DNA of 9,585 bases from an uncultured Christensenella sp. (GCA_910584975.1 CAJUEA010000041.1:1-9585), one strand, 5' to 3'; positions 1 to 6,668 are shown, numbered from the stretch's first letter. Numbers and translations are program-made. Notes: generated from the letters alone by a model not told the origin.

Positions 1-2
1 TA

Positions 3-1094
3 TTATGCTCTAAGCCATCTACAAGAGGTTGCATATTATATTCTCCCCATATTGGAGGCAAGTATATTGTCAGTTGTGATATTCCAAGTGGGCTTAATAG
101 TGATAATGGCAAGAAATCGCCTGTTTCAGTGATTGCAAACAGAACAATAGCAGTGCAAAGCTACAAAACGGGGCACTTTTTAGCTGACGGCAAAGATGTT
201 TGTGGAAAGCTTGAAATTTGCGATATAGGAATTGAGATTTTTGGAAAAAAATATTTTATCGTAGATAGTAAATTTGTTAAAAATTGTTTTTCAATAAAAT
301 TAAATAATTCGCATAAAGGGGACTACGGAAGATGTGGAATTGTTGCGTGTTCTGAAAATTTTGTCGGGGCAGGAAAACTTGCTTTTGCATCTAGCACATC
401 GATTTTAGGGGAGAGTGCAATGCGAGTAGGGTGTGGCTATTGCTATTTGTTTGTTCCTCAAAAAATGTTGCCTTATATGTGGGGAGAGGTTACTCACTCT
501 TGCATTTTTAGCCACAAAGATTTGGACAACCACAAGCTTGACAGCATAGCATTTGGTATGGGGATTGGTGACAATCCAAAGCTTTGTGAAAAAGTTTTTA
601 GAGTTCAATGCGAAAAAATCATTGATGCAGACGCAATTAATTATCTCGCAAAAAACAAGGATAGCCTAAAAAAGCTGAAAGGTTGTGTTTTAACCCCTCA
701 TCCAATGGAGTTTTCAAGACTAACAGGTTTAAGTGTGCAAGAAATTTTGTCTAATCCAATTGAAATTGCTGAGCAATTTGCAAAAGATAACAATATGATT
801 GTTGTGCTAAAGAGTGCAACTTCCATTATTACAAATGGCGAGCAAACTTATCTTAACACAAGTGGATGTAGTGGACAAGCAAAGGGTGGTTCAGGAGATG
901 TTTTGTCTGGAATTATTGGGTCACTTTTGGCACAAAAAATACCTGCATTTGAAGCAGCTGTTGCAGGCTGTTATATTGCAGGAAAAACTGCCGAAATTGT
1001 CGCTGACAAATCATCTGTTTACAGTATGTTGCCAGTGGATATTGCAACAAGCGTGGGAAACACTTTGAGTAGTATTTTAAAGGATAAAATTTGA
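3..1094 (+). CDS. nnr: Bifunctional NAD(P)H-hydrate epimerase / ADP-dependent NAD(P)H-hydrate dehydratase, 5' end missing
   Basis: Repairs hydrated NAD(P)H (NADHX/NADPHX): the N-terminal YjeF domain epimerises R to S, and the C-terminal ribokinase-like domain dehydrates S-NAD(P)HX using ADP. Only the end of the epimerase domain is here, seen as VSCDIPSGLNSDNG (bases 69-110). The dehydratase domain looks complete: HKGDYGR near 312-332, GMGIG, DADAINYLA, LTPHPMEFSRLTG, and GQAKGGSGDVLSG at 873-911, whose Asp matches the catalytic base of the family GTGD motif. Small departures are PHPM for the usual PHPG and GGSGD for GGTGD. The frame is open to the window edge with no plausible start. A GTG at 129 lies inside the epimerase fold and is unlikely to be used. 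The peptide encoded before base 63 does not look like an epimerase (see findings), so homology is secure only from about base 63. Stop is TGA. Family assignment is firm; the 5' boundary is not. Confidence 0.9.
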   Translation, partial: LCSKPSTRGCILYSPHIGGKYIVSCDIPSGLNSDNGKKSPVSVIANRTIAVQSYKTGHFLADGKDVCGKLEICDIGIEIFGKKYFIVDSKFVKNCFSIKLNNSHKGDYGRCGIVACSENFVGAGKLAFASSTSILGESAMRVGCGYCYLFVPQKMLPYMWGEVTHSCIFSHKDLDNHKLDSIAFGMGIGDNPKLCEKVFRVQCEKIIDADAINYLAKNKDSLKKLKGCVLTPHPMEFSRLTGLSVQEILSNPIEIAEQFAKDNNMIVVLKSATSIITNGEQTYLNTSGCSGQAKGGSGDVLSGIIGSLLAQKIPAFEAAVAGCYIAGKTAEIVADKSSVYSMLPVDIATSVGNTLSSILKDKI

Positions 1095-1209
1095 GTATAT
1101 TATGTAAACAAGCTTAAAATAGAATGATTTTTGCAAATTAATTATGAAATAATGCACTTTTTAGAATAATTTTATATTAAGTATATAATTTATGTAAAAT
1201 AGCAAACAA

Positions 1210-1242
1210 AAAGATTTTGGCAAAAAACTTGCCAAAATCTTT
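1210..1242. terminator. Bidirectional intrinsic terminator between nnr and mazF
   Basis: A perfect 14-bp stem (1210-1223 with 1229-1242) encloses a 5-nt loop; the core is GATTTTGGCAA / TTGCCAAAATC. A-rich sequence precedes the left arm and T-rich sequence follows the right arm, so it can stop nnr transcription on the plus strand and mazF transcription on the minus strand. The right arm ends two bases from the mazF stop codon. Confidence 0.85.
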
Positions 1243-1244
1243 AT

Positions 1245-1592
1245 TTATTCAAAAAATCCTAAGCTGACCAATAAGGCATCATTGACCTTTTTGATGACAT
1301 TAAAATCTTCGATTTCTCCCACCTTTTCTTTAAGTCGTTTTTTATCCAAAGTTCGTAATTGTTCAAGCAGAATTACGGAATCTTTTTGCAGTCCGAAATC
1401 ACCTCTTTTAAGTTCGATGTGAGTTGGTAGCTTTGCTTTGTTTATTTGACTGGTGATTGCAGCGACTATTACGGTAGGACTGTATTTGTTTCCAATGTCA
1501 TTTTGCACAATAAGTATAGGACGAACGCCTCCTTGTTCACTTCCTACCACAGGGCTTAGGTCTGCGTAATAAATTTCCCCTCGTTTTATCAT
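1245..1592 (-). CDS. mazF: MazF/PemK-family mRNA interferase toxin (NdoA/EndoA type)
   Basis: A cytoplasmic sequence-specific endoribonuclease, normally held inactive by a MazE-type antitoxin. The 115-residue product is very close to Bacillus NdoA (116 residues): MIKRGEIYYADLSPVVGSEQ at the N-terminus, GGVRPILIVQNDIGN, SPTVIVAAITSQINKAKLPTH, and DSVILLEQLRTLDK. Arg24 and Thr47 fall where the catalytic Arg25 and Thr48 of B. subtilis MazF are. The ATG at 1592 is chosen because AAAGGAG lies six bases upstream; a TTG seven codons earlier would place that ribosome binding site inside the coding region. Known bacillar relatives cleave at UACAU, and the same specificity is inferred here. No antitoxin ORF is visible on either side. 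The neighbour nnr belongs to the acpS-nnr-alr-mazEF neighbourhood seen in many Firmicutes, but here it is convergent and alr is absent from the interval. Confidence 0.93.
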   Translation of the reverse strand: MIKRGEIYYADLSPVVGSEQGGVRPILIVQNDIGNKYSPTVIVAAITSQINKAKLPTHIELKRGDFGLQKDSVILLEQLRTLDKKRLKEKVGEIEDFNVIKKVNDALLVSLGFFE

Positions 1593-1935
1593 GGATAACT
1601 CCTTTGCCACCAATATATGATATGTAAATGGCTGATTTTATTCTACAATATTTTGCAGTGGTATTATTGCCGTAATATCAATTTTCATACTTAAAAGAAA
1701 AAATTTTAAATTATAAAATCACTATTTGCATTCAAAATGTTGTTTAATAATTTTCAATAATTCTATTAATTTGTTTTTTATTTTAGCATTACCTAAACTT
1801 TATATAGCAAATGATAAATAGAAAATAATTTTGTGGTCATATGGTTAGAGGAAATATTTTTTTGAGATAGCAAGAATAATTTTGTATGTAATATGTTACA
1901 ATGTATTTATTATATAAATAAATTTACAAAATAAC

Positions 1936-1964
1936 TTGATTTTATTATAAAAATATATTATAAT
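1936..1964 (+). promoter_or_regulatory. Sigma-A-type promoter of the Wzz-like gene
   Basis: TTGATT (1936-1941) and a perfect TATAAT (1959-1964) are separated by 17 bp. This would start transcription near 1971, giving a leader of about 55 nt before the ATG at 2026. It is the best promoter match on this strand of the gap. Confidence 0.6.
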
Positions 1965-1972
1965 TGAATAGT

Positions 1973-1986
1973 TAACAAAATTGTTA
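1973..1986. repeat. Inverted repeat at the predicted transcription start, possible operator
   Basis: TAACAA and TTGTTA are separated by two bases, directly after the predicted -10 box. Position and symmetry would suit a repressor site, but such AT-rich symmetry can arise by chance. No regulator gene lies next to it. Confidence 0.3.
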
Positions 1987-1991
1987 GTTTA

Positions 1992-2011
1992 AATCAAAAA
2001 TAATTTTGATT
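1992..2011 (+). repeat. Hairpin just upstream of the Wzz-like gene ribosome binding site
   Basis: AATCAAAA (1992-1999) pairs with TTTTGATT (2004-2011) around a 4-nt loop. The stem ends three bases before the AAAGGAG ribosome binding site at 2015-2021. In the mRNA it could affect translation initiation or stability. It is A/U-rich, so stability is modest. Confidence 0.35.
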
Positions 2012-2025
2012 CACAAAGGAGTAGT

Positions 2026-2835
2026 ATGGTTAAATTATCTGATGTTTTAAAATCCTTTTTACTGAAAATTTATCTTTTTGCAATAATTTTTGTTGTTGCA
2101 TTTGGTGTTAATTATTTGGTTCATAGATCAAATGATGGAGCATCTCCAATTATGGGCATTTATGTAAGCTCTGGTGAATTGGCTGTTACCCCTCCGGATT
2201 TCAATCAAGAATTCACAAGCACTGATTTCACAACACAATTGAAATTTGTTGCAGGTCGTGCAAGCAATGACCATTTTTCAAAATTTGTATTTGATGAGCT
2301 AAAAGTTGCCCTTGAAGATACAACTGCTGAAAACAAGTTGCAAGCATTGACAACTGAAGAAAAAACAATTGTAAATGCGTTGACAATAAGTGATATCAAA
2401 TCAAATATGTCAGTTTCTGTAAAAGAAAATCTTCCTGTATTTGTTGTGAATTTTGCAAATAAAAATGCAAAAATCGCTCAAGCAGTAAATGAAGTAATAA
2501 TCAATTCAATGTATATAACTTTGGACAAAGAAGATACAGATAATATTTTGGGAAATTTGCAAGCTGGCTGCACATTTAAAATTGACAAAGCAGCAAGCCT
2601 TCCAACTTCAGCTACAACAAGCAATGTTCCAAATGAGGCAGGAAATAAATCATTGAGCATCGCAAAATTGTTTATTTTGAGCTTTGTAATTTATGTTGTG
2701 ATTGTTATTTTGTATGAGTTTGTATTTGCATTTATTACAAACAAGCAAAAAGCAATTACAATGGTGCAAACAGATATGATATCTACCATTGATATACCAT
2801 ACTTCAAAAATCACAAAAAAGAGGAGGAAAAGTAA
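2026..2835 (+). CDS. Wzz/YveK-like chain-length-determinant membrane protein
   Basis: Predicted polysaccharide co-polymerase or kinase-adaptor protein of the inner membrane, 269 residues. It has the family layout: a short cytoplasmic N-terminus, a first membrane helix at about residues 11-31, an external domain of about 180 residues, a second helix at about 215-237, and a 30-residue charged cytoplasmic tail. Before helix 2 it carries a family-like segment FKIDKAASLP followed by a Pro/Asn-containing linker. After helix 2, ISTIDIPYF resembles the family pLLgtIP stretch. The external part has little recognisable sequence similarity, as is usual in this family. ATG 2026 is preceded by AAAGGAG four bases away. 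The stop at 2833-2835 is one base from the next ATG, so the two genes are probably translated together. No glycosyltransferase, flippase or polymerase gene is nearby, so the polymer it might control is unknown. Topology is well supported; function is inferred. Confidence 0.68.
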   Translation: MVKLSDVLKSFLLKIYLFAIIFVVAFGVNYLVHRSNDGASPIMGIYVSSGELAVTPPDFNQEFTSTDFTTQLKFVAGRASNDHFSKFVFDELKVALEDTTAENKLQALTTEEKTIVNALTISDIKSNMSVSVKENLPVFVVNFANKNAKIAQAVNEVIINSMYITLDKEDTDNILGNLQAGCTFKIDKAASLPTSATTSNVPNEAGNKSLSIAKLFILSFVIYVVIVILYEFVFAFITNKQKAITMVQTDMISTIDIPYFKNHKKEEEK

Positions 2836-2836
2836 A

Positions 2837-3409
2837 ATGGAAAAGCAATATATTATTAACAAAAACTTATTGTGTACAGAAAATGAAAGCATTTCCTCAA
2901 ATTATGATAACTTTGCAATGCAAGTTTTAAGCAGAAGTGAAAATGGAACTAACATTATTGCAATCACTTGTGATACAAACAAATTTGCACTTGTTGATAT
3001 TGTTTCTTTAAATCTTGCATGCAATTTGCAAAAACACAGCAAAAAAGCTTTGGTCATCAATCTTAATCCTCAAAGCAATGCTCTAAACACTTTGCTTGAC
3101 AAACAAAATGACAATGATATTATTATTAATTACTCAGATATTGATGTTTTGTTGCCAGTTTCAACAGATTTTATCAGTGAAATGACAAACGAGCAATTAA
3201 AAGAAAAATATGCTGATTATGATTTTGTTATTTTGAGTGTTCCATCACCAAAAAAGATGTCACATTATCTTGCAGTGCCAAAAAATACAAATTATTATTT
3301 GCTTGTAAGCAAATTCTTTTCAAGTTTTTATGCAGCAAATAAATGCATTCAACTTATTGACAAAGCAGAGTCAAATGTCATTGGCAGTGCATATATAAGA
3401 TTAAAGTGA
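2837..3409 (+). CDS. Degenerate CpsD/BY-kinase-like partner, probable pseudokinase
   Basis: 190 residues, starting one base after the Wzz-like stop, with AGGAGG at 2822-2827. The architecture follows a CpsD/YwqD-type tyrosine autokinase: an N-terminal segment like the spisEayrtlrtN stretch (residues 17-34), a first strand IIAIT (40-44), N59-L60-A61 where the family has NLA, KKALVINLN (69-77) for the Walker A' strand, YDFVILSVPSP (128-138) for Walker B, and SNVIGSAYIRL at the end for nviGvVlN. The chemistry is missing. There is no GK[ST] P-loop, both Walker A' Asp are Asn (75, 77), the Walker B Asp is Ser134, and the C-terminal Tyr cluster is absent because the protein stops right after the last strand. 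An ATG 16 codons upstream (2789) is rejected: it overlaps the Wzz-like gene and would bury the ribosome binding site. It could be a scaffold or regulator acting with the Wzz-like protein. Similarity is judged by eye. Confidence 0.6.
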   Translation: MEKQYIINKNLLCTENESISSNYDNFAMQVLSRSENGTNIIAITCDTNKFALVDIVSLNLACNLQKHSKKALVINLNPQSNALNTLLDKQNDNDIIINYSDIDVLLPVSTDFISEMTNEQLKEKYADYDFVILSVPSPKKMSHYLAVPKNTNYYLLVSKFFSSFYAANKCIQLIDKAESNVIGSAYIRLK

Positions 3410-3496
3410 TTTTAAGCAATATTTGTTTATAATTTAAAAATTTTTACAAATTCTTTTAAATAACCACTTGCTAATTTTGTTTATAACGGAGAGAGT

Positions 3497-4288
3497 ATGC
3501 AAATAGGAATTTCAACTGCCTCATTTTTTACAAAAGTTGCAACAGAGGATACTTTTGATTATCTAAAAAGCTTTAATTCGGAAGTTTGTGAGGTGTTTTT
3601 GTCAAGTTTTTCTGAATATGAAGGGGAACTTGCTGACAAAATTGTACATAATAAAAGCGTTGATGTTTATTCTGTTCATACTTTGACAAATCAATATGAA
3701 CCCGAACTTTTCAGTCTTAACCCAAGAGCGGCAAGTGATTCAATGAGTATTTTTAAAAAGGTGCTTGCAACTGGTCAAAGATTGGGCGCCAAATGTTACA
3801 CTTTTCATGGTGCAACAAGGCTTAAAAAAATCAATTATAATTTTGATTATGATAGGCTTGGTGGAATAGTAAACAATCTTATTGAGATCGCAGGAAGTTA
3901 TGGCATTGCATTGAGTTATGAAACTGTGCATTGGGCATATTTTAGTGAACCATCCTATTTTGAAAATTTAAAAAAGAGATGTCCAAATTTGAAGGCAACG
4001 CTTGATATTAAGCAAATTATGCAAGCAGGTGGGGATTATAAAGACTTTTTGAATGTTATTGGAAAAGACTTGACAACTGTTCATTTGTGCGACTATGATG
4101 AAGAAAGGCGTTTGTTTATCCCCGGCAAAGGAAAGTTTGACTTTATGCAATTGTTTAAAAGGCTTTTGGATAATGGTTTTAATGGAGCTTGCATTATGGA
4201 AGTTTACCCACAAGGCTATCAAACATATGAGCAACTAAAAGATTCTTATGATTTTTTGCTTGATTGCTATGAAAGAGCAAAACATTAA
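3497..4288 (+). CDS. Sugar phosphate isomerase/epimerase-like TIM-barrel protein
   Basis: A cytoplasmic protein of 263 residues in the xylose-isomerase-like TIM-barrel superfamily (AP endonuclease 2 / sugar isomerase-epimerase). Features in order are QIGISTASF on strand 1, SVHTL (59-63), YTFHG (101-105), Glu142 in ALSYETVHW, Asp170 in ATLDIKQ, His196 in TVHLCDYD, PGKGKFDF (209-216) and Glu235 in CIMEVYP. Glu142, Asp170, His196 and Glu235 form the usual divalent-metal set, so an active isomerase or epimerase is likely. The PGKG loop is also typical of the family. Substrate cannot be told; hydroxypyruvate isomerase-like, inositol-catabolic and keto-sugar epimerase-like members share these motifs. 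ATG 3497 follows GGAG five bases away. An 87-bp gap without a clear terminator separates it from the pseudokinase gene, so co-transcription is possible. Superfamily is firm, function open. Confidence 0.8.
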   Translation: MQIGISTASFFTKVATEDTFDYLKSFNSEVCEVFLSSFSEYEGELADKIVHNKSVDVYSVHTLTNQYEPELFSLNPRAASDSMSIFKKVLATGQRLGAKCYTFHGATRLKKINYNFDYDRLGGIVNNLIEIAGSYGIALSYETVHWAYFSEPSYFENLKKRCPNLKATLDIKQIMQAGGDYKDFLNVIGKDLTTVHLCDYDEERRLFIPGKGKFDFMQLFKRLLDNGFNGACIMEVYPQGYQTYEQLKDSYDFLLDCYERAKH

Positions 4289-4381
4289 ATTTATATAAAA
4301 ATTAAAAAAATTATTTAACGGCTTTATTTATTTTTACAATATTTAACTTATGTAATGTTAGATTTTTGTAAAAAAGAGCAG

Positions 4382-4409
4382 TTGACATACTAAAATTTGA
4401 TAATAAATA
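4382..4409 (+). promoter_or_regulatory. Probable pgi promoter
   Basis: A perfect TTGACA at 4382-4387 is followed after 16 bp by TAAATA at 4404-4409, about 35 bp before the pgi start. A perfect TATAAT at 4418-4423 also exists, with TTGATA 15 bp upstream. It would start transcription almost inside the ribosome binding site, so it is second choice. Confidence 0.4.
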
Positions 4410-4443
4410 ATAAAAACTATAATTTTAACCATTGGAGGAATAT

Positions 4444-5847
4444 ATGGATAAAAATAAAATCAGATTAGATTACAACAATATGATGGCTGATGTCATCGGT
4501 GAAAGAGGCTTTACAAAAGCTGATTTTGATGCTGTTAAGGACAGAGTTTATTTTGCAGTAAATTATTTTAACGAAAAACAAGGAACTGGCTTTATGGGGT
4601 GGACAAGGCTTCATTACGAGCAAGATCAAGTTGTTGAAGACATTGTTAAAACAGCTGAAGAAGTGCGCAATAAATTTAAAAATTTTGTTGTTCTTGGTAT
4701 TGGTGGCTCTGCACTTGGTCCAATTTCAGTTTTCCAAGCTCTTTGCCATTTGCACCACAACGAAGTAAATCAAGGACGCAGAAAAAATGCTCCAAAATTT
4801 TATGTGGAGGACAATGTTGACCCAGAAAGAATGAATGCATTGCTTACTACAATCAAACTAAAAGATACTTGTTTTAATGTTATCACAAAAAGTGGTTCAA
4901 CAAGTGAAACAATGACTCAATATCTTGTTATCAAAGATGCTTTGGAAAAAGCAGGTTTGAACCCTCAAGAGCATATCATCACAACAACATCTGCAAACAG
5001 TGGAAATCTTATCAAAATTGCAAAAGCCGAAGGTTACAAAACTTTTTATATCCCAGATGGAGTAGGTGGCAGATTCAGTGAGCTTTGCCCAGTTGGTTTG
5101 TTGCCAGCTGCTGTGCTTGGCATTGATATCAAACAAATGCTTGAAGGTGCTAAATTTATGTATGAAAATTGCGTGAACGCAGAAAATGCAAACAATATGG
5201 CTTTGACTGCTGCAACTTTGCAATATATCGCTATAAACAAAGGCCACAATATTTCTGTTATGTTGCCATATGCTGATAGCTTAAAGTTTATTGCTGACTG
5301 GTATTGCCAACTTTGGGGCGAAAGCTTGGGTAAAAACAAATATATGGATGGAACTCCTTGCAATGTAGGACAAACTCCTGTCAAAGCTCTTGGTGTAACT
5401 GACCAGCACAGCCAAATTCAATTGTACACAGAAGGTCCTTTTGACAAAGTTATCACTTTTGTTGCAGTTGACAAATATCGCAAAAAGGTTGTTATCCCAG
5501 CAGGTTGTGAAGATTTCCCAAATGTTAATTTCCTTTGTGGACACACTATGAATGAGTTGATTACAGCTGAACGCAAAGCTACTGAGTATGCTGTGACAAA
5601 AGCAGGAAAGCTAAATCACACAATCTATTTGCCTGTTGTAAATGAATTTACTTTGGGTGAACTTATGATGTTCTTTGAGTTGAAAACTGCTTATTGTGGA
5701 TTTATGCTTAATATTGATCCATTCAATCAACCAGGTGTTGAGGAAGGTAAAAATGCAACTTATGCTTTGCTTGGCAGACCAGGTTATGAAGAAAAGGCAA
5801 ATGAGTTGAAAGCAGGAACAAAGAAGTTCAAAAAATATATGATGTAA
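4444..5847 (+). CDS. pgi: Glucose-6-phosphate isomerase
   Basis: Interconverts glucose 6-phosphate and fructose 6-phosphate in glycolysis and gluconeogenesis; cytoplasmic. The 467-residue protein is in the usual range for Firmicute Pgi. GIGGSALGP (85-93) and the sugar-phosphate loop SGSTSET (150-156) belong to the first SIS domain. DGVGGRFSELCPVG (205-218) fits PGI signature 1 and GFMLNIDPFNQPGVEEGK (419-436) fits signature 2. Catalytic residues are visible: Glu293 in LWGESLGKN, His322 in TDQHSQ, and Lys436 at the end of signature 2. ATG 4444 is chosen with GGAGGA four bases upstream; an in-frame TTG at 4432 would overlap that ribosome binding site. It has its own upstream promoter candidate and a downstream terminator, so it is likely monocistronic, although read-through from the TIM-barrel gene is possible because I see no terminator at 4289-4443. 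Nothing odd in the protein. Confidence 0.97.
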   Translation: MDKNKIRLDYNNMMADVIGERGFTKADFDAVKDRVYFAVNYFNEKQGTGFMGWTRLHYEQDQVVEDIVKTAEEVRNKFKNFVVLGIGGSALGPISVFQALCHLHHNEVNQGRRKNAPKFYVEDNVDPERMNALLTTIKLKDTCFNVITKSGSTSETMTQYLVIKDALEKAGLNPQEHIITTTSANSGNLIKIAKAEGYKTFYIPDGVGGRFSELCPVGLLPAAVLGIDIKQMLEGAKFMYENCVNAENANNMALTAATLQYIAINKGHNISVMLPYADSLKFIADWYCQLWGESLGKNKYMDGTPCNVGQTPVKALGVTDQHSQIQLYTEGPFDKVITFVAVDKYRKKVVIPAGCEDFPNVNFLCGHTMNELITAERKATEYAVTKAGKLNHTIYLPVVNEFTLGELMMFFELKTAYCGFMLNIDPFNQPGVEEGKNATYALLGRPGYEEKANELKAGTKKFKKYMM

Positions 5848-5895
5848 TTTAGTACTAATAGTTTTTTATAATAGTTATATTTATTAAAAACTTAT

Positions 5896-5933
5896 ATCAA
5901 CCACTGAATGATTTTTTGGTGGTTGATTTTTTT
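5896..5933 (+). terminator. Intrinsic terminator of pgi
   Basis: ATCAACCAC (5896-5904) pairs perfectly with GTGGTTGAT (5919-5927) around a 14-nt loop and is followed by an uninterrupted T run to 5933. It lies about 50 bp after the pgi stop. The rest of the gap up to 6068 holds only promoter-like sequence for the next gene. Confidence 0.8.
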
Positions 5934-6042
5934 CTCCAAATTGCTTTGTTTGATGAAAAACACGCTGAAAATCGGGATTAAATTGATTTTGACAATAAAA
6001 AATTTATTTCGACAAAAAAATCTTTTTTGCTTGTAATATTTG

Positions 6043-6051
6043 TGATATTAT
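6043..6051 (+). promoter_or_regulatory. Possible extended -10 promoter of the DivIVA-like gene
   Basis: TGA directly followed by TATTAT (6046-6051) fits an extended -10 element (TGnTATAAT-like), 17 bp before the ATG at 6068. The -35 region at the proper distance is just a T run. With this box the leader would be very short, so the call is tentative. A TTGACA at 5989-5994 has no partner at a proper spacing. Confidence 0.3.
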
Positions 6052-6067
6052 ATTTTTGAGGTGAGTT

Positions 6068-6652
6068 ATGTATAATTTTGATATCGCAAAAAAAGGTTAT
6101 AATACAGAACAAGTTGACAGATATATAACAAAAGAAATTGATAGTTATAAACAAGTGGTTGCAGAAAAAAATATGAGGATTTCTGAGCTGCTACATATGA
6201 ATAACAATTTAAATAAGCAGATTGACGAATATAAGTTGCGTGAGGATAATGTTAACAAAGCTTTAATAACTGCCATTGAAAAGGCTCAAGAAATGGAAAG
6301 TCTTATAAAAAAAAGTTATAACATTGAATTGGAGCGTTTGAGAATATGGCGTGACAAATGGGTGCAATATGCAGAAAAATGTAAAACCACTGTGGGCTTT
6401 AAAAGCATTAAAGGTGAAGTTATTGGTATTTTATCTGCATTGGAAGGAGAATTGATAAAGCGTATCAGCAATGGAATATCCTTGAACACTGTGGAGAATT
6501 TGACAGATGCAGAGGAACAGTACAGTAAAGAACTTGCCAGAATGGGTGGCAAATCTTTGGAAGAAGACTTTTCAACTGATGATGAGGAGATTGAAAAAAT
6601 TCTCGCAAATCCAGAATTTAATAAACTTATAAAATCTTTAGGAATTGCTTAA
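6068..6652 (+). CDS. DivIVA-domain coiled-coil protein
   Basis: 194 residues. The first 20 residues, MYNFDIAKKGYNTEQVDRYI, match the DivIVA N-terminal signature (F..a.kGYd..eVD.fl), which binds curved or negatively charged membrane at septa and poles. A heptad-rich helical stretch follows (about residues 20-75), then a second helical region with an unusual Trp pair (WRDKWVQYAEKC, about 94-105), and an acidic C-terminus (EEDFSTDDEEIEK) ending in a short helix. True DivIVA and GpsB carry more regular coiled coils, so this is probably a paralogue with a different role in cell division, growth or chromosome positioning. The start is supported by GAGGTG just upstream of ATG 6068. It is flanked by terminators on both sides, so it is a single-gene unit, convergent with the membrane protein gene at 6721-7335. 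The domain call is fairly firm; the cellular role is inferred. Confidence 0.75.
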   Translation: MYNFDIAKKGYNTEQVDRYITKEIDSYKQVVAEKNMRISELLHMNNNLNKQIDEYKLREDNVNKALITAIEKAQEMESLIKKSYNIELERLRIWRDKWVQYAEKCKTTVGFKSIKGEVIGILSALEGELIKRISNGISLNTVENLTDAEEQYSKELARMGGKSLEEDFSTDDEEIEKILANPEFNKLIKSLGIA

Positions 6653-6668
6653 AAATAATTATCAAACA

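Larger units (their letters stand above)
1593..2025. other. AT-rich divergent intergenic region, no gene seen
   Basis: This 433-bp gap separates mazF (leftward) from the Wzz-like gene (rightward). It is dominated by A and T and broken by stops in all frames. I see no MazE-sized ORF and no RNA gene. It holds the mazF ribosome binding site and leader at the left end, and at the right end a promoter (1936-1964), two short inverted repeats (1973-1986 and 1992-2011) and the ribosome binding site of the Wzz-like gene. The middle part, about 1700-1900, shows nothing I can name. Confidence 0.6.

Noticed and set aside
129..131. GTG as start of the nnr gene
   Set aside because: It falls inside the epimerase fold, after the DIPSGL motif at 78-95, and has no ribosome binding site; the frame continues to the window edge.
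1095..1209. Repeated AT motifs after nnr
   Set aside because: Only simple AT-rich sequence; no stem, ORF or promoter pair stands out apart from the terminator at 1210.
1593..1613. TTG start seven codons upstream for mazF
   Set aside because: It would place AAAGGAG inside the gene; MazF homologues begin at MxKRG, which matches the ATG at 1592.
2650..2892. Minus-strand ORF of 80 codons across the end of the Wzz-like gene
   Set aside because: Antisense shadow spanning two well-supported plus-strand genes; hydrophobic only because it mirrors a membrane helix.
4897..5544. Three overlapping minus-strand ORFs inside pgi
   Set aside because: All lie antisense to strongly conserved pgi codons and have Cys/Ser/Ile-rich compositions typical of antisense reading.
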